In this document: piece by piece, positions 1 through 10,369 of the stretch | How positions within the stretch are numbered: position 1 is the first letter of the stretch | How the letters are laid out: every line of letters begins with the position of its first letter | Source: Roseovarius sp. ZX-A-9 | GTDB taxonomy: Bacteria > Pseudomonadota > Alphaproteobacteria > Rhodobacterales > Rhodobacteraceae | Reading direction: 5' to 3' | Assembly (NCBI RefSeq): GCF_028369135.1 | Contig: NZ_JAPWHW010000004.1 | Coordinates: 1-64,000 of the forward strand | Length of the DNA stretch: 64,000 nucleotides | Program-made: the position numbers and the translations under genes | Notes under the pieces: model-generated | Told to the model about the DNA's origin: nothing | The model's input: the letters and a program-made list of their open reading frames with translations, nothing else | Database searches by the model: none

Positions 1-552
1 GCCCGCATGGCGCTGATCAAGGAGCGCACGCGACTGCTGAACCGTTCGAAAACACAGTCCCTGGCCCTGCTCAAACGCCAGTCCAAGGCCCGACTTGAGC
101 AGATCAAGCGCCAACTCACTGAGCTGGAAGCGGCGCTGCTTGATCTTACACGCCAGTGCCCGAAACGGGCGCGTGCCTTTGACATTCTCTGCTCAATCCC
201 GGGGCTGGGCCGGGTCACTGCGGTCGCGATCCTTGTCGAGTGTCCGGAAATCGGCACCCTAACACGCAAGCAGATCGCCAGTCTCGCAGGCCTGGCACCA
301 ATGACCCGACAATCCGGCCAGTGGCGTGGCACCGCATTCATCCAGGGCGGACGTAAATTCCTGCGCGATGCGCTGTACATGCCCGCGCTCGTCGCCGCCC
401 GTTATAACCCGGATCTGCGACAGAAATACCAGACCATGATCCAAGCCGGAAAGCCTGCGAAAGTCGCCCTGACAGCGCTCATGCGAAAGATGATCGAATT
501 GGCAAACGCACTCGTCCAGCAAAACCGCAAATGGACACCGAAAACAGCTTGA
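1..552 (+). CDS. IS110-family transposase, C-terminal part (runs off the left edge)
   Basis: The reading frame is open from the first base, so the N-terminal DEDD (RuvC-like) domain lies outside the window. The visible 183 or so residues hold a charged, probably coiled segment (about residues 10-45), then the Transposase_20 region with a helix-hairpin-helix-like SIPGLGRVTA motif and the RQSGQWRG stretch, which carries the serine conserved in IS110 Tnp domains, followed by GGRKFLRDAL. This domain order identifies the IS110/IS1111 family, whose members recombine DNA without classical terminal inverted repeats. The stop codon lies only 14 bases from the 3' end of the neighbouring sulfotransferase gene. 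Whether the full element is intact cannot be seen here. Confidence 0.88.
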   Translation, partial: ARMALIKERTRLLNRSKTQSLALLKRQSKARLEQIKRQLTELEAALLDLTRQCPKRARAFDILCSIPGLGRVTAVAILVECPEIGTLTRKQIASLAGLAPMTRQSGQWRGTAFIQGGRKFLRDALYMPALVAARYNPDLRQKYQTMIQAGKPAKVALTALMRKMIELANALVQQNRKWTPKTA

Positions 553-566
553 TCAAGACGGATACT
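1..566 (+). mobile_element. Right-hand part of an IS110-family insertion sequence
   Basis: This is inferred from the transposase gene. The right boundary is not defined by any repeat that I can see and is placed between the transposase stop (552) and the sulfotransferase stop (567). With so short a downstream end, a structured bridge-RNA region would have to lie upstream of the transposase, outside the window. Confidence 0.5.
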
Positions 567-1214
567 CTAAATTGAAGGCACCGGGACCGGAGTATAGGTC
601 CCATTGGCACCGATCCCTTCCCAAAGCGCGAAGTCCGGCGCGAACTTGCGGCGCAATCGACGTTCCAACTGAGGCGAAAGCTGGGGAGGGCCTGCCACGG
701 GCGCGCCCCCGGTTGACGTGTTGCGGCGCTCCAGCGTGACCTCGCATTGCAACCGGTCCGCCAGAAAGGCGATCAGACCCGGCTGGTCTTCGTAACGGAA
801 CAGATGCGTAACGGCCGTGCCGTTGCGTGTCGGTTCCAGAAATTTAGACTGCGCGCCGACATTGGCAAAGCTGGGCGCCTTGCCTTTCATGTAGGCTGTC
901 GCGAAGTCGTCAAAGCTGAGCCCCGCCGTACTGTTGGCGTGGCCGTCAAGAAAAGGGCGCTGGCGGTAGCGGTACCAGCTTCCCAGCCAACTGATCGGTT
1001 CGCGCATGACCGCGATCACATCCAGCCCTTCACCAACGAATTTTTCAAGCATGGGACGAAAGAACCGGTTGTAGCGAAAAACCGGCGCGTGTTTCAGTTC
1101 CGGCGGATCGCTTACAACCATCGATGCCCGCGCGCCAAGAGCGGCCTGCCAAGCGGTGGTTCCGGTCTTGGGGACCGACAGAAATACCAATTTCTCTTTA
1201 GTAAACACCAACAT
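567..1214 (-). CDS. Sulfotransferase-family protein
   Basis: The 215-aa protein begins with a beta-strand and the PKTGTT loop (residues 15-20), the 5'-phosphosulfate-binding motif of PAPS-dependent sulfotransferases. A later segment VIAVMREPISWLGSWYRYR matches the 3'-phosphate-binding region (an R..P....S pattern). Such proteins move a sulfuryl group from PAPS to a sugar, lipid or peptide acceptor; the acceptor cannot be told from sequence. It is shorter than many family members but both PAPS motifs are present, so it is probably intact. Its stop codon sits next to an IS110 element, so loss of a longer original C-terminus is possible. No operon partner is visible: recA is divergent. Confidence 0.8.
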   Translation of the reverse strand: MLVFTKEKLVFLSVPKTGTTAWQAALGARASMVVSDPPELKHAPVFRYNRFFRPMLEKFVGEGLDVIAVMREPISWLGSWYRYRQRPFLDGHANSTAGLSFDDFATAYMKGKAPSFANVGAQSKFLEPTRNGTAVTHLFRYEDQPGLIAFLADRLQCEVTLERRNTSTGGAPVAGPPQLSPQLERRLRRKFAPDFALWEGIGANGTYTPVPVPSI

Positions 1215-1340
1215 ACGTGCGATAATCCTGTTTCTGCCCGTTCCTGTGATCCTCGTAAACTACTCTTTAACACAATTGGGAAAAAGTGGGGTCGTGAACA
1301 AATCACTTGAAATGTTCTTGTTTTGTCTGCATGTACTACG

Positions 1341-1355
1341 GAACAAGATGTGAAC
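1341..1355 (+). promoter_or_regulatory. LexA (SOS) box upstream of recA
   Basis: The sequence is GAAC-AAGATGT-GAAC, a perfect match to the alphaproteobacterial LexA site GAAC-N7-GAAC, 53 bases before the recA start. A weaker half-matching copy, GTTC-N7-GTCT, lies at 1314-1328. Autoregulated SOS control of recA by this site type is established in Rhodobacter and related genera. Confidence 0.88.
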
Positions 1356-1408
1356 AAACGCAGCAATTGCCGCCCGCATGCGGGTGTGGGATAAGGGCAG
1401 GAATGAAA

Positions 1409-2485
1409 ATGGCAACGGCAGATTTACTCAGCATGGACAGCAAAAAAAGCGCGGACAAGCAAAAGGCGCTCGACAGCGCGCTAGCGCAGATCGAGCGGCA
1501 GTTCGGCAAGGGTTCGATCATGAAACTGGGCGGCGAAAACGCCATTCAGGATATCGAATCGACCTCCACCGGATCACTGGGGCTGGATATCGCTCTGGGA
1601 ATCGGCGGCCTGCCAAAGGGTCGTGTTGTCGAGATTTACGGCCCCGAAAGCTCGGGTAAGACGACGCTCACCCTGCATTGCGTGGCGGAAGAGCAGAAAA
1701 AAGGCGGCGTTTGCGCCTTTGTCGATGCCGAACACGCGCTTGATCCGCAATACGCGCGCAAACTGGGGGTCGATCTGGACGAGCTGTTGATCAGCCAGCC
1801 AGATACCGGCGAACAGGCGCTGGAGATCGTCGATACGCTGGTGCGCTCGGGTGCGGTCAGCATGATCGTCGTCGATTCCGTTGCGGCCCTGACGCCCAAG
1901 TCCGAGCTGGAAGGCGACATGGGTGACAGCAGCGTCGGTGTGCATGCACGGCTGATGAGCCAGGCAATGCGCAAATTGACCGGCTCGATCAGCCGGACCA
2001 AGTGCACGGTGATCTTCATCAACCAGATCCGAATGAAGATCGGCGTCATGTTCGGCAGCCCCGAAACCACGACCGGCGGCAACGCGCTCAAGTTCTACAG
2101 CTCGGTGCGGCTGGATATCCGGCGCATCGGCGCGCTGAAGGACCGCGACGAGGTGGTCGGCAACGCCACCCGCGTCAAAGTGGTTAAGAACAAGGTCGCA
2201 CCGCCCTTCAAACAGGTGGAATTCGACATCATGTATGGTGAAGGCATCAGCAAGATGGGCGAGTTGCTCGATCTCGGGGTCAAGGCTGGCGTGGTGGAGA
2301 AATCCGGCAGCTGGTTCAGCTATGGCGACGAGCGGATCGGGCAGGGGCGCGAGAATGCCAAGACGTTCCTGAAGGAAAACAGCCGGATCGCGTTGCAGAT
2401 CGAGGACAAGATCAGGGCCGCGCACGGGCTTGAATTCGATATGCCCGAAGCAACGGATGACGGAAGCGACATCCTAGAGGCATGA
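1409..2485 (+). CDS. recA: Recombinase RecA
   Basis: RecA forms ATP-dependent filaments on single-stranded DNA, carries out strand exchange and triggers LexA self-cleavage. The product shows the Walker A motif GPESSGKTT, the [13 protein letters not shown] region and the L2-loop sequence [19 protein letters not shown]. The ATG at 1409 ([13 protein letters not shown]) gives 358 aa, the normal family length; an ATG at 1403 in the same frame is possible and lies close behind an AGGGCAGGA sequence. Longer upstream readings would run through the SOS box and are unlikely. Transcription probably starts in the 1260-1400 region under LexA control, and a strong terminator follows the stop. Confidence 0.98.
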   Translation: MATADLLSMDSKKSADKQKALDSALAQIERQFGKGSIMKLGGENAIQDIESTSTGSLGLDIALGIGGLPKGRVVEIYGPESSGKTTLTLHCVAEEQKKGGVCAFVDAEHALDPQYARKLGVDLDELLISQPDTGEQALEIVDTLVRSGAVSMIVVDSVAALTPKSELEGDMGDSSVGVHARLMSQAMRKLTGSISRTKCTVIFINQIRMKIGVMFGSPETTTGGNALKFYSSVRLDIRRIGALKDRDEVVGNATRVKVVKNKVAPPFKQVEFDIMYGEGISKMGELLDLGVKAGVVEKSGSWFSYGDERIGQGRENAKTFLKENSRIALQIEDKIRAAHGLEFDMPEATDDGSDILEA

Positions 2486-2510
2486 CCGCCCACGACGATT
2501 GACAGATCAG

Positions 2511-2542
2511 AAACCCGGCCAGCACTTGCGGCCGGGTTTTTT
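2511..2542 (+). terminator. Rho-independent terminator after recA
   Basis: AACCCGGCC and GGCCGGGTT form a 9-bp stem around CAGCACTTGC-type loop sequence, followed by TTTTTTC. It sits 26 bases after the recA stop and separates recA from alaS. Confidence 0.88.
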
Positions 2543-2633
2543 CATGGGTTTCGGGGGGCATATTTTCTTGCGGTGGACAGGGCGGGCAGGGGCGGATAAA
2601 TCACAGGGACCCACTACCCGGAAAGAGATACCC

Positions 2634-5297
2634 ATGCCGACGTTGAATGAAATCCGCTCGACCTTTCTTAACTTTTTCGAGCGCAACGATCATACGATCG
2701 TCGACAGCTCTCCTTTGGTGCCGCGCAACGATCCGACGCTGATGTTTACCAACTCGGGCATGGTGCAGTTCAAGAACCTCTTTACCGGGGTCGAACACCG
2801 CGACTACACCCGCGCCACGACCAGCCAGAAATGTGTGCGCGCGGGCGGAAAACATAACGATCTGGATAATGTCGGCTATACCGCGCGGCATCACACCTTT
2901 TTCGAGATGCTGGGTAACTTCAGTTTTGGCGACTATTTCAAGGAACAGGCGATTCCCTACGCCTGGGACCTGCTGACCAAGGATTTCGGCCTAGATAAAT
3001 CCAAGCTTCTGGTCACGGTTTACCATACAGATGACGAAGCCGCGGACATCTGGAAGAAATACGCGGGCCTCCCGGATGACCGGATCATCCGTATCGCAAC
3101 GGACGACAATTTCTGGTCGATGGGTGCCACGGGCCCGTGCGGCCCATGCACCGAGGTCTTCTACGATCACGGGCCGGAGATCTGGGGCGGCCCGCCGGGC
3201 AGCGCCGAGGAAGATGGTGACCGGTTCATCGAGATATGGAACCTTGTTTTCATGCAGAATGAGCGGTTCGAGGATGGCTCGCAGCGCGATCTGGACATGC
3301 AGTCGATCGACACCGGCATGGGGCTGGAACGCATCGGCGCGCTGTTGCAGGGCAAACACGACAATTACGATACCGACCTGATGCGCGCGCTCATCGAGGC
3401 CAGCGCGCATGTCACCAGCCAGGATCCGGACGGGCCGGGAAATGTGCATCATCGGGTGATCGCGGATCACCTGCGCTCGACCTCGTTCCTGATGGCCGAC
3501 GGCGTGATGCCGTCGAACGAGGGGCGCGGATATGTGCTGCGCCGGATCATGCGACGTGCGATGCGGCACGCGCATCTGCTGGGGGCAAAGGATCCGGTGA
3601 TGTACCGTCTGGTGCCTGCGCTGGTGGCACAGATGGGGCAGGCTTTCCCCGAGTTGGGACATGCGCAGGCCTTGATCGAAGAAACGCTGAAACAGGAAGA
3701 AACGCGGTTCAAGCAGACGCTCGACCGGGGGTTGAGCATGCTGGACGATGCCATCGTCGACTTGCCCGAAGGCGGGGAATTGCCGGGCGAGACGGCATTC
3801 AAACTCTACGACACATACGGCTTCCCTCTGGACCTGACGCAGGATGCGCTGCGGGAAAAGGGGCTGGGGGTCGACACTGACGGCTTTGATGCGGCCATGG
3901 CCGAGCAGAAGGCCAAGGCACGCGCGGCCTGGTCGGGATCGGGCGAGGCGGCGGATGCCGACATCTGGTTCGACATCGCAGAGACCGAGGGTGTGACCGA
4001 TTTTCTGGGCTATGACACCGAAGTGGCCGAAGGCCAGATCCGCGCCTTGGTGAAAGATGGCGCGCTGATCGCCGAGGCCAAGGCCGGTGACACGGTACAG
4101 ATCGTGCTTAACCAGACCCCGTTTTATGCCGAATCCGGCGGACAGGTGGGCGATACCGGTACCATACGCACCGAAAACGCAGTGGCCGATATCACCGATT
4201 GTCGCAAAGTGGCGGGCGTGTTCATCCATTTCGGGACGGTAACAAAGGGCACGCTGGCCAAAGGCGATGCGGCACAGCTTGAGGTGGACCATGTCCGCCG
4301 CAGCCAGATCCGCGCCAATCACTCGGCCACTCACCTTCTGCACGAGGCGCTGCGCGAGGTGCTGGGCGCCCATGTCGCGCAGCGCGGCAGCCTGAATGCC
4401 GCGGACCGGCTGCGGTTCGATTTCAGCCATACCAAGGCGCTGACGCCGGAGGAACTGAAACAGGTCGAAGATGACGTGAACGCCTATATCCGGCAGAACG
4501 ACACCGTCGAGACGCGGATCATGACACCAGATGACGCGCGCGCGCTGGGGGCGCAGGCGCTCTTTGGCGAAAAATACGGCGACGAGGTGCGCGTGGTGTC
4601 GATGGGCACGCAACCCGGATCGGGCAAGGGCAGCGACGGCGCGACCTATTCGATCGAGCTGTGCGGCGGTACGCATGTCGCGCGAACCGGCGATATCGGC
4701 GTGTTTGTCACCTTGGGCGACTCAGCGTCGAGCGCTGGCGTCCGGCGAATCGAGGCCCTGACCGGCGCGGATGCGTTCCGCTATCTCAGCGAACAGGATC
4801 ACCGGGTCGCGTCTTTGGCGCAGGAGCTGCGGGCGCAACCGGATGACGTGCTTGACCGGGTTCGTGGCTTGATGGACGAGCGCAAGGCTCTGACCAACGA
4901 GGTCGCCCAGTTGCGCCGCGAACTGGCAATGGCCGGCGGGGCCGGGCAGGGCGGTGCGGCAGAAGTCGAGGATGTCGACGGCATTCCGTTTTTGGCGCAG
5001 GTGCTGAACGGTGTATCGGGCAAGGACCTGCCCGCGCTGATTGATGAGCACAAGACACGAATCGGCAGCGGCGCTGTCCTGCTGATCGCCGACACGGGCG
5101 GTAAGGCTGCCGTGGCTGCGGGCGTGACCAATGATCTGACGAACCGCGTGTCAGCGGTGGATATGGTCAAGAGCGCCGTGGTGGAATTGGGCGGCAAGGG
5201 CGGTGGTGGCCGCCCCGATATGGCCCAAGGTGGCGGGCGCGATGTGACCAATGCCGATGCCGCGATCGATGCTGTCAGGACATTGCTGAAAGGATAG
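2634..5297 (+). CDS. alaS: Alanine-tRNA ligase
   Basis: Charges tRNA-Ala with alanine and hydrolyses mischarged Ser/Gly-tRNA. The N-terminal class II catalytic domain begins [16 protein letters not shown] and includes the [16 protein letters not shown] segment. The editing domain carries the zinc-type residues HSATHLLH (near residue 563) and [10 protein letters not shown] (near 678), and the C-terminal C-Ala domain ends in a [13 protein letters not shown] motif. The length is 887 aa, as expected. The ATG at 2634 was chosen because the protein aligns with the family from there; the 45-residue upstream reading crosses the recA terminator. DUF1330 follows after 3 bases, so the two are probably cotranscribed. 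Confidence 0.98.
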   Translation: MPTLNEIRSTFLNFFERNDHTIVDSSPLVPRNDPTLMFTNSGMVQFKNLFTGVEHRDYTRATTSQKCVRAGGKHNDLDNVGYTARHHTFFEMLGNFSFGDYFKEQAIPYAWDLLTKDFGLDKSKLLVTVYHTDDEAADIWKKYAGLPDDRIIRIATDDNFWSMGATGPCGPCTEVFYDHGPEIWGGPPGSAEEDGDRFIEIWNLVFMQNERFEDGSQRDLDMQSIDTGMGLERIGALLQGKHDNYDTDLMRALIEASAHVTSQDPDGPGNVHHRVIADHLRSTSFLMADGVMPSNEGRGYVLRRIMRRAMRHAHLLGAKDPVMYRLVPALVAQMGQAFPELGHAQALIEETLKQEETRFKQTLDRGLSMLDDAIVDLPEGGELPGETAFKLYDTYGFPLDLTQDALREKGLGVDTDGFDAAMAEQKAKARAAWSGSGEAADADIWFDIAETEGVTDFLGYDTEVAEGQIRALVKDGALIAEAKAGDTVQIVLNQTPFYAESGGQVGDTGTIRTENAVADITDCRKVAGVFIHFGTVTKGTLAKGDAAQLEVDHVRRSQIRANHSATHLLHEALREVLGAHVAQRGSLNAADRLRFDFSHTKALTPEELKQVEDDVNAYIRQNDTVETRIMTPDDARALGAQALFGEKYGDEVRVVSMGTQPGSGKGSDGATYSIELCGGTHVARTGDIGVFVTLGDSASSAGVRRIEALTGADAFRYLSEQDHRVASLAQELRAQPDDVLDRVRGLMDERKALTNEVAQLRRELAMAGGAGQGGAAEVEDVDGIPFLAQVLNGVSGKDLPALIDEHKTRIGSGAVLLIADTGGKAAVAAGVTNDLTNRVSAVDMVKSAVVELGGKGGGGRPDMAQGGGRDVTNADAAIDAVRTLLKG

Positions 5298-5300
5298 ACC

Positions 5301-5588
5301 ATGCCTGCACTCTGGATTGCCCATGTGACCGTAACTGATGAAGATGCCTACGGCAGATACGCCGCGCTGGCCGGCCCCGCGATTGCCAAGCACGGCGGGC
5401 ATTTCATCGCTCGCGCCGGACGCTACGTGCAGCTGGAGGGCAAAGACCGCCCACGCAATGTCGTGGCGCGCTTTCCCAGTCTTGAAGCGGCCGAAGCGTG
5501 CTATCACTCGCCCGAGTATCAAGAGGCGTTAAGCCATGCCCGTGGCGCGTCTGAACGCGAGCTTCTGGTGGTCGAAACGTCTGAGTGA
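5301..5588 (+). CDS. DUF1330 domain protein
   Basis: A 95-aa protein beginning MPALWIAHVTVTDEDAYGRYA. The pattern (strand, Y..Y, then FPSLEAAEACYHSPEYQEA) is that of DUF1330 proteins, small dimeric ferredoxin-like alpha/beta-barrel folds related to antibiotic-monooxygenase and EthD domains. The biochemical role is unknown. It starts 3 bases after the alaS stop and ends before a bidirectional terminator, so it is probably the last gene of an alaS operon. There is no signal peptide, so it should be cytoplasmic. Confidence 0.85.
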   Translation: MPALWIAHVTVTDEDAYGRYAALAGPAIAKHGGHFIARAGRYVQLEGKDRPRNVVARFPSLEAAEACYHSPEYQEALSHARGASERELLVVETSE

Positions 5589-5727
5589 TCTGCGGCGTCG
5601 TGCGGTTTAGCACCAACGCGCCGCGCCGGTTGTTGTCTGACCCCGCCTTTTGGCTGGCTGAAACGATCAAATCCCGGAATTGAACGCGGCGCCTATCCGG
5701 TTTGCCAACACGAACTAGTGGAGATGA

Positions 5728-5761
5728 AAAAGCCGCCACACCTGAGTGTAGCGGCTTTTCT
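5728..5761. terminator. Bidirectional terminator between DUF1330 and typA
   Basis: AAAAGCCGC (5728-5736) pairs with GCGGCTTTT (5751-5759), with further ACAC/GTGT pairing inside. A-rich and T-rich flanks on the two sides let it serve the convergent DUF1330 and typA genes. Confidence 0.8.
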
Positions 5762-5814
5762 GTTTTCTAGAAGTCGGTTGGCCCCGCGTGATATCCGGCG
5801 CAGCCTATACCGGC

Positions 5815-7635
5815 TCAGGCAGTTTTCGACTTTCTCTTGCGCTCGTTCGGATCAAGGTAGCGCTTGCGCAGGCGGATCGCGTTCGGTGTCACTTCGACCA
5901 GTTCGTCGTCATCGATATAGGCGATGGCCTGCTCCAGGCTCATTTCGATTGGCGTGGTCAGGCGAACCGCTTCATCGGTGCCCGAGGCGCGCACGTTGGT
6001 CAGCTTCTTGCCCTTGAGTGGGTTCACTTCGAGATCGTTTTCGCGGCTATGCTCACCGATGATCATGCCGGTATAGATCTTGGCCTGCGGGCCGATGAAC
6101 ATGCGGCCGCGGTCTTCGAGGTTCCACAGGGCATAAGCCACTGATTCGCCGTTTTCCATCGAGATCAGAACACCCGCACGACGGCCCGGAATCGCGCCTT
6201 TGTACGGCGCCCAGCTGTGAAAGACGCGGTTCAGAACGCCGGTGCCGCGCGTGTCGGTCAGAAACTCGCCGTGATAGCCGATTAGGCCACGCGACGGGAT
6301 ATGCGCGATGATCCGTGTCTTGCCCGCCCCTGCCGGTTTCATCTCGGTCATCTCGCCCTTGCGCGTGCCGGTGATCTTTTCGATCACCGCGCCGGCATAC
6401 TCGTCGTCCACGTCGATGGTGACTTCTTCGATCGGCTCCAGCCGCTCGCCGTTCTCACCTTCGCGCATGACGACCTGCGGGCGGGATATGCTCAGTTCAA
6501 AGCCTTCGCGGCGCATGTTCTCGATCAGCACGCCCATCTGCAATTCGCCGCGGCCCGCGACCTCGAAAGCCTCGCCGCCGGGTGTGTCGGTAACCTTGAT
6601 GGCAACGTTCGATTCGGCCTCTTTCATCAGGCGATCGCGGATCACCCGGCTCTGCACCTTCTTACCGTCGCGGCCCGCGAGGGGGCTGTCATTGATCCCG
6701 AAAGTGACGGTGATCGTCGGCGGATCAATCGGTTGCGCGGCCAGCGGTGTATCAACGGCGAGCGCGCAGATCGTGTCGGCCACGGTGGCCTTGGACATGC
6801 CTGCCAGGCTAACGATATCGCCGGCCTGGGCTTCTTCGATGTCCTGGCTGGCAAGGCCGCGGAACGCCTGAATGCGGGTTACGCGGAACTGCTCGATTTT
6901 CTGGCCGACGCGGCTGAGCGCTTGCACGGTTGCACCCACCTTGATGTGGCCGCTCTCGACCCGGCCCGTCAGCAGGCGGCCAACAAACGGATCGGCGCCC
7001 AACGTGGTGGCCAGCATGCGGAAATCGTCGTCCTGCTGCTTGATCTGACGTGGCGCGGGGACATGGTTCACAACCAAGTCAAAGAGCGCGCTGAGATCCT
7101 TGCGCGGGCCATTCAGCTCGTGATCGGCCCAGCCGGAGCGCCCCGAGGCATACATATGCGGAAAATCGAGCTGGTCGTCATCGGCTTCCAGATTGGCAAA
7201 CAGGTCAAAACATTCGTTCAGTGCCCGGTCCGGTTCAGCGTCCGGCTTGTCCACCTTGTTGAGCACGACAATGGGCCGCAGGCCAAGCGCGAGCGCCTTG
7301 GAAGTCACGAATTTGGTCTGTGGCATCGGGCCTTCGGCCGCATCCACCAGCAACACCACGCCGTCAACCATGCTCAGGATGCGCTCCACCTCGCCGCCGA
7401 AATCGGCGTGGCCGGGGGTGTCGACGATATTGATTCGCGTGCCTTTCCAGACCACCGAAGTGGGCTTGGCAAAGATGGTGATGCCACGCTCTCGCTCAAG
7501 GTCGTTGCTGTCCATCGCGCGTTCATCCACTGCCTGATTCTGGCGGAATGCGCCGGATTGTTTCAGCAGTTCGTCCACCAGTGTTGTCTTGCCGTGGTCG
7601 ACGTGGGCAATGATCGCGATATTGCGAAGATCCAT
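5815..7635 (-). CDS. typA: Ribosome-associated GTPase TypA/BipA
   Basis: A translational GTPase of the EF-G type that acts in ribosome assembly and stress adaptation. The 606-aa product begins [24 protein letters not shown] (G1 motif in AHVDHGKTT), followed by ERGITI (G2), [14 protein letters not shown] (G3) and [11 protein letters not shown] (G4). The C-terminal domains include the [19 protein letters not shown] segment typical of TypA and absent from LepA, and the chain ends in a lysine/arginine-rich tail (ERKRKSK). It is monocistronic: convergent with DUF1330 and separated from ssb by 463 bases. Confidence 0.97.
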   Translation of the reverse strand: MDLRNIAIIAHVDHGKTTLVDELLKQSGAFRQNQAVDERAMDSNDLERERGITIFAKPTSVVWKGTRINIVDTPGHADFGGEVERILSMVDGVVLLVDAAEGPMPQTKFVTSKALALGLRPIVVLNKVDKPDAEPDRALNECFDLFANLEADDDQLDFPHMYASGRSGWADHELNGPRKDLSALFDLVVNHVPAPRQIKQQDDDFRMLATTLGADPFVGRLLTGRVESGHIKVGATVQALSRVGQKIEQFRVTRIQAFRGLASQDIEEAQAGDIVSLAGMSKATVADTICALAVDTPLAAQPIDPPTITVTFGINDSPLAGRDGKKVQSRVIRDRLMKEAESNVAIKVTDTPGGEAFEVAGRGELQMGVLIENMRREGFELSISRPQVVMREGENGERLEPIEEVTIDVDDEYAGAVIEKITGTRKGEMTEMKPAGAGKTRIIAHIPSRGLIGYHGEFLTDTRGTGVLNRVFHSWAPYKGAIPGRRAGVLISMENGESVAYALWNLEDRGRMFIGPQAKIYTGMIIGEHSRENDLEVNPLKGKKLTNVRASGTDEAVRLTTPIEMSLEQAIAYIDDDELVEVTPNAIRLRKRYLDPNERKRKSKTA

Positions 7636-8098
7636 TTAGAGCGTTCCTCAGATGTTTTCTGCGCCCTATACGGGCCTCGGGAGAAAAGCCAGAGGGAAAG
7701 CGAGGAATAGGCGGGATCGCTGCGTCACGAACACAAACGGCTCAGAGCCGCGCGGCAAGCATGGTTGGCCCGGTATGACGGGCCCGAGCGCCGCAGCCCA
7801 GCTTGAATCGGTCCAGCCCCAGGGCGCACTGCGCTGTTAAAGACCGGGTCGCGCGGTAGCCACGCGATTCGGATTGGGCCAAGTCGGCGGATGACGAATT
7901 GGGCACGTCCCAAGTAACTGGCATCGCGCCGAAATTCCGCCGCTTGCACCTTCAAGCTCAGCGCCAAGAGCACCCGCATAATGCGGATGCTGCTGTATCG
8001 CGTTGCCTGGCAAGGCGGGGGATTGAGCCAGGGGCTTCAGGGCAATTTGCATCGCCCTCCAAGTGCCGGAAATTCCCTAAATAGCGGTTAAAACCCGA
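7636..8098. other. Intergenic region without a supported gene
   Basis: These 463 bases hold the typA promoter side and the ssb 3' side. Short frames exist on both strands but none shows a recognisable protein, good ribosome-binding site or family pattern. I see no tRNA-like fold. GTTC-CTCAGAT-GTTT just upstream of typA resembles an SOS box with one mismatch and was not accepted. Confidence 0.6.
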
Positions 8099-8605
8099 TC
8101 AGAATGGGATCTCATCGTCGAAATCACGTGCCGGGCCACCTTGGCTCGACGAAGGGCCGCCGCTGCTGCCGCCGCCATAGTCGCCGCCCTGGCTGCCACC
8201 TTGACCGCCGCCATAAGTGTCGGGGCTACCGCCGCCGGCGCCGCCACCTTCGCCACGGCCGTCCAGCATGGTCAGAGTGCCGTTGAAACCTTGCAGCACA
8301 ACCTCGGTGCTGTAGCGATCCGCGCCGCTCTGGTCCTGCCATTTGCGGGTCTGCAACTGGCCCTCGATATAAACCTTGGACCCTTTGCGCAGGTATTGCT
8401 CGGCGATGCGCACCAGCCCCTCGTTGAAGATGGCGACGCTGTGCCATTCTGTCCGCTCGCGCCGCTCGCCTGTGTTCTTGTCCTTCCACGTCTCGGAGGT
8501 GGCGATGCGCAGGTTGCACACCTTGCCGCCGTTCTGGAAAGTGCGCACCTCGGGGTCGCGGCCCAGATTGCCGATGAGAATTACCTTGTTTACCGAGCCC
8601 GCCAT
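8099..8605 (-). CDS. ssb: Single-stranded DNA-binding protein
   Basis: Binds and protects single-stranded DNA and recruits replication and repair proteins. The 168-aa protein begins [19 protein letters not shown], the usual OB-fold start, contains TEWHSVAIF and a glycine-rich linker (about residues 117-155), and ends in DFDDEIPF, the acidic tail that docks partner proteins. The ATG at 8605 has an AGGGAG ribosome-binding site 6 bases upstream; a longer 199-aa reading is unlikely. The upstream region shows no GTTC-N7-GTTC box, so SOS control is not indicated. Confidence 0.97.
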   Translation of the reverse strand: MAGSVNKVILIGNLGRDPEVRTFQNGGKVCNLRIATSETWKDKNTGERRERTEWHSVAIFNEGLVRIAEQYLRKGSKVYIEGQLQTRKWQDQSGADRYSTEVVLQGFNGTLTMLDGRGEGGGAGGGSPDTYGGGQGGSQGGDYGGGSSGGPSSSQGGPARDFDDEIPF

Positions 8606-8799
8606 GATTGTCTCCCTGAACGTCTGCATCAGATTGGTTTGCGCGTTTACATCATCGCAGGCGCATGAAGGGAAGGTTAAAATTGGCGTAAAATGCACCG
8701 GATCGTGCGGGATGCTGCCGATTGTCGATCCTGATGCTGGAAATTGCTGTCGAAATCAGTATCATGCTCTGCAGTTTGGGGACGGGACTTTATCAAAAC

Positions 8800-9390
8800 A
8801 TGCAAAAAGTCGTTTCAGCCGCGTTGATGGTTTGCCTGTCAACTGCTTCGGCGGGCCAGGCAGATATTCTTTCGACCAAGAACCGCGTGAAGCAGTTCAA
8901 ATCGCAGACCAGCGTTTTGGACAATCGCGCGGCCAAGCAATACAAGGCGTCCGTGCGCCTGCAACCCAAGAAGATCAACACGCCGACCAAGTGGGGCAGT
9001 TCGAGCCAAGCCTATGATGGGCGCTATCGCGGTCAGTACCTGGCCTTGGCCAAGGCAGCGGCGCAGCGCCACAATGTTCCCGAAGACTTGTTTTTGCGCC
9101 TGATCCAGCAGGAGAGCAACTGGAAGCCCACGGCACGATCCCACAAGGGCGCAATCGGGCTGGCGCAACTGATGCCGGGCACCGCGGCGGTACTGCGGGT
9201 CGATCCCCACGATCCCAAGCAGAACCTCGAAGGTGGCGCGCGCTATCTGGCGCAGCAATATCGTGAATTCGGCTCATGGCGACTGGCGCTGGCGGCCTAT
9301 AATGCAGGGCCGGCGGCGGTCAAGAAATACGGTGGTGTGCCGCCCTACAGTGAGACCAAGAATTACGTAAAAGTAATTTGGGGCAGCTAG
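8800..9390 (+). CDS. Lytic transglycosylase, SLT domain
   Basis: Cleaves the MurNAc-GlcNAc bond of peptidoglycan to give 1,6-anhydro ends. From the ATG at 8800 the 196-aa product has a signal peptide ([21 protein letters not shown]), a basic linker, then an SLT/GEWL domain: catalytic Glu105 in IQQESNW, then [16 protein letters not shown] and the [10 protein letters not shown] motif. It therefore acts in the periplasm. An in-frame upstream start at 8722 would bury the signal peptide, so 8800 is preferred. It is divergent from ssb and convergent with the AraC-type regulator. Confidence 0.9.
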   Translation: MQKVVSAALMVCLSTASAGQADILSTKNRVKQFKSQTSVLDNRAAKQYKASVRLQPKKINTPTKWGSSSQAYDGRYRGQYLALAKAAAQRHNVPEDLFLRLIQQESNWKPTARSHKGAIGLAQLMPGTAAVLRVDPHDPKQNLEGGARYLAQQYREFGSWRLALAAYNAGPAAVKKYGGVPPYSETKNYVKVIWGS

Positions 9391-9446
9391 TTAACGGCTG
9401 ACGCCAAACCCAGCCATCTGCGCGCTATCATTTACCACGTAACATC

Positions 9447-10244
9447 CTACGCGGCCTTCTTGGACTTTGCTGCCTTGCGCAGCACCGAAGGCGTATGTCC
9501 TGTATGATGCAGGATGAAGCGCGAGAAATAGGCCGCGCTGCGAAATCCCAACTGCACTGCGACATGGCGAATCGAATCGTCACCGTTTTCCAGCATGACG
9601 CGCGCCGCGTGCAGGCTGCACTGGGTCAGCATTTCGGCAGCCGTCAGCCCGGAGCATTGGCGGCACGATCGCGTCAGGTGGGTCGGCGTCACCCCCAGAT
9701 CTCGGGCATAGTCGGCCATCAGCTTGGGCGTTGCATAGTCACACGCCACCATTGCCGAGTACGCCGTCACCAAGCGCTGCGCTGCATTCGGCCGGGTAGG
9801 GGATTCGTGCGCGATCATGGCGCGGCGCAGCCACACGGTCATGAGTTGCGCATGCGCCTCGAGCGCCTCATCCGAGAATTCGCGCGGCTGATTCGATTCG
9901 CGTTGCATCGAATCGAGCAGCGCGGTCAGTTCCATCTGCGCGTTGACCTCGCGAATGCGCAGATGCTGTGCCCGGTCGGGCATGAGGGTCGGGCCACCGG
10001 GAGGGATGAGGCAGACAAGGCCGAAACACTGCACACCCATCTCGAAAGAAAAAAGCGTCCGGGACGGGATGGCCAGGGCATTGTGGGCGCCCACACCCCG
10101 GCGAATGCCATCAACCGTGGCGCGTGCCTGACCACGAGTGACCCAGACCAACGCGTGATGATCCAGCGCATGCTGCAGTTGCAGCCGCCATGCGGCGCCA
10201 TGCATCCACTGTGTGAGGGTGAGGATCTGCGGTCTGTCAATCAT
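9447..10244 (-). CDS. AraC-family transcriptional regulator
   Basis: A 265-aa protein with an N-terminal cupin-like sensing half (about residues 1-140) and a C-terminal double helix-turn-helix of the AraC/XylS type (about residues 160-258). The second helix-turn-helix shows DSIRHVAVQLGFRSAAYFSRFILHHTGHTPS, the family signature. The tail is lysine/alanine-rich. The ligand and targets are not visible: its neighbours (lytic transglycosylase and miaA) are unrelated. It stands alone between two convergently or separately transcribed genes, with an AT-rich 125-base stretch upstream. Confidence 0.88.
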   Translation of the reverse strand: MIDRPQILTLTQWMHGAAWRLQLQHALDHHALVWVTRGQARATVDGIRRGVGAHNALAIPSRTLFSFEMGVQCFGLVCLIPPGGPTLMPDRAQHLRIREVNAQMELTALLDSMQRESNQPREFSDEALEAHAQLMTVWLRRAMIAHESPTRPNAAQRLVTAYSAMVACDYATPKLMADYARDLGVTPTHLTRSCRQCSGLTAAEMLTQCSLHAARVMLENGDDSIRHVAVQLGFRSAAYFSRFILHHTGHTPSVLRKAAKSKKAA

Positions 10245-10369
10245 CGCCGCTGCCGGGCCTCATGATGATTTATCGAAATTAGTCAATAAATCTCACATTT
10301 TCCGGCGCTTGTCATTCGAAATGGTTGTATTAGGGAAATCTTTTCGTTGGCTGCTGTTTTACCCACATT

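Noticed and set aside
2991-4676. 561-aa open frame on the minus strand opposite alaS
   Set aside because: It is a mirror frame of a high-GC gene; alaS is fully supported on the other strand.
7637-7660. SOS-like GTTC-CTCAGAT-GTTT before typA
   Set aside because: One mismatch in a core half-site and typA is not a known LexA target; treated as chance.
6301-7710. 469-aa open frame on the plus strand opposite typA
   Set aside because: Antisense shadow of typA with no family similarity or ribosome-binding site.
7725-8052. Overlapping short frames between typA and ssb
   Set aside because: No recognisable protein, weak starts, no conserved features visible.
8670-8690. CtrA-like TTAA-AATTGGC-GTAA between ssb and the lytic transglycosylase gene
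   Set aside because: Second half-site lacks TTAA; too weak to call.
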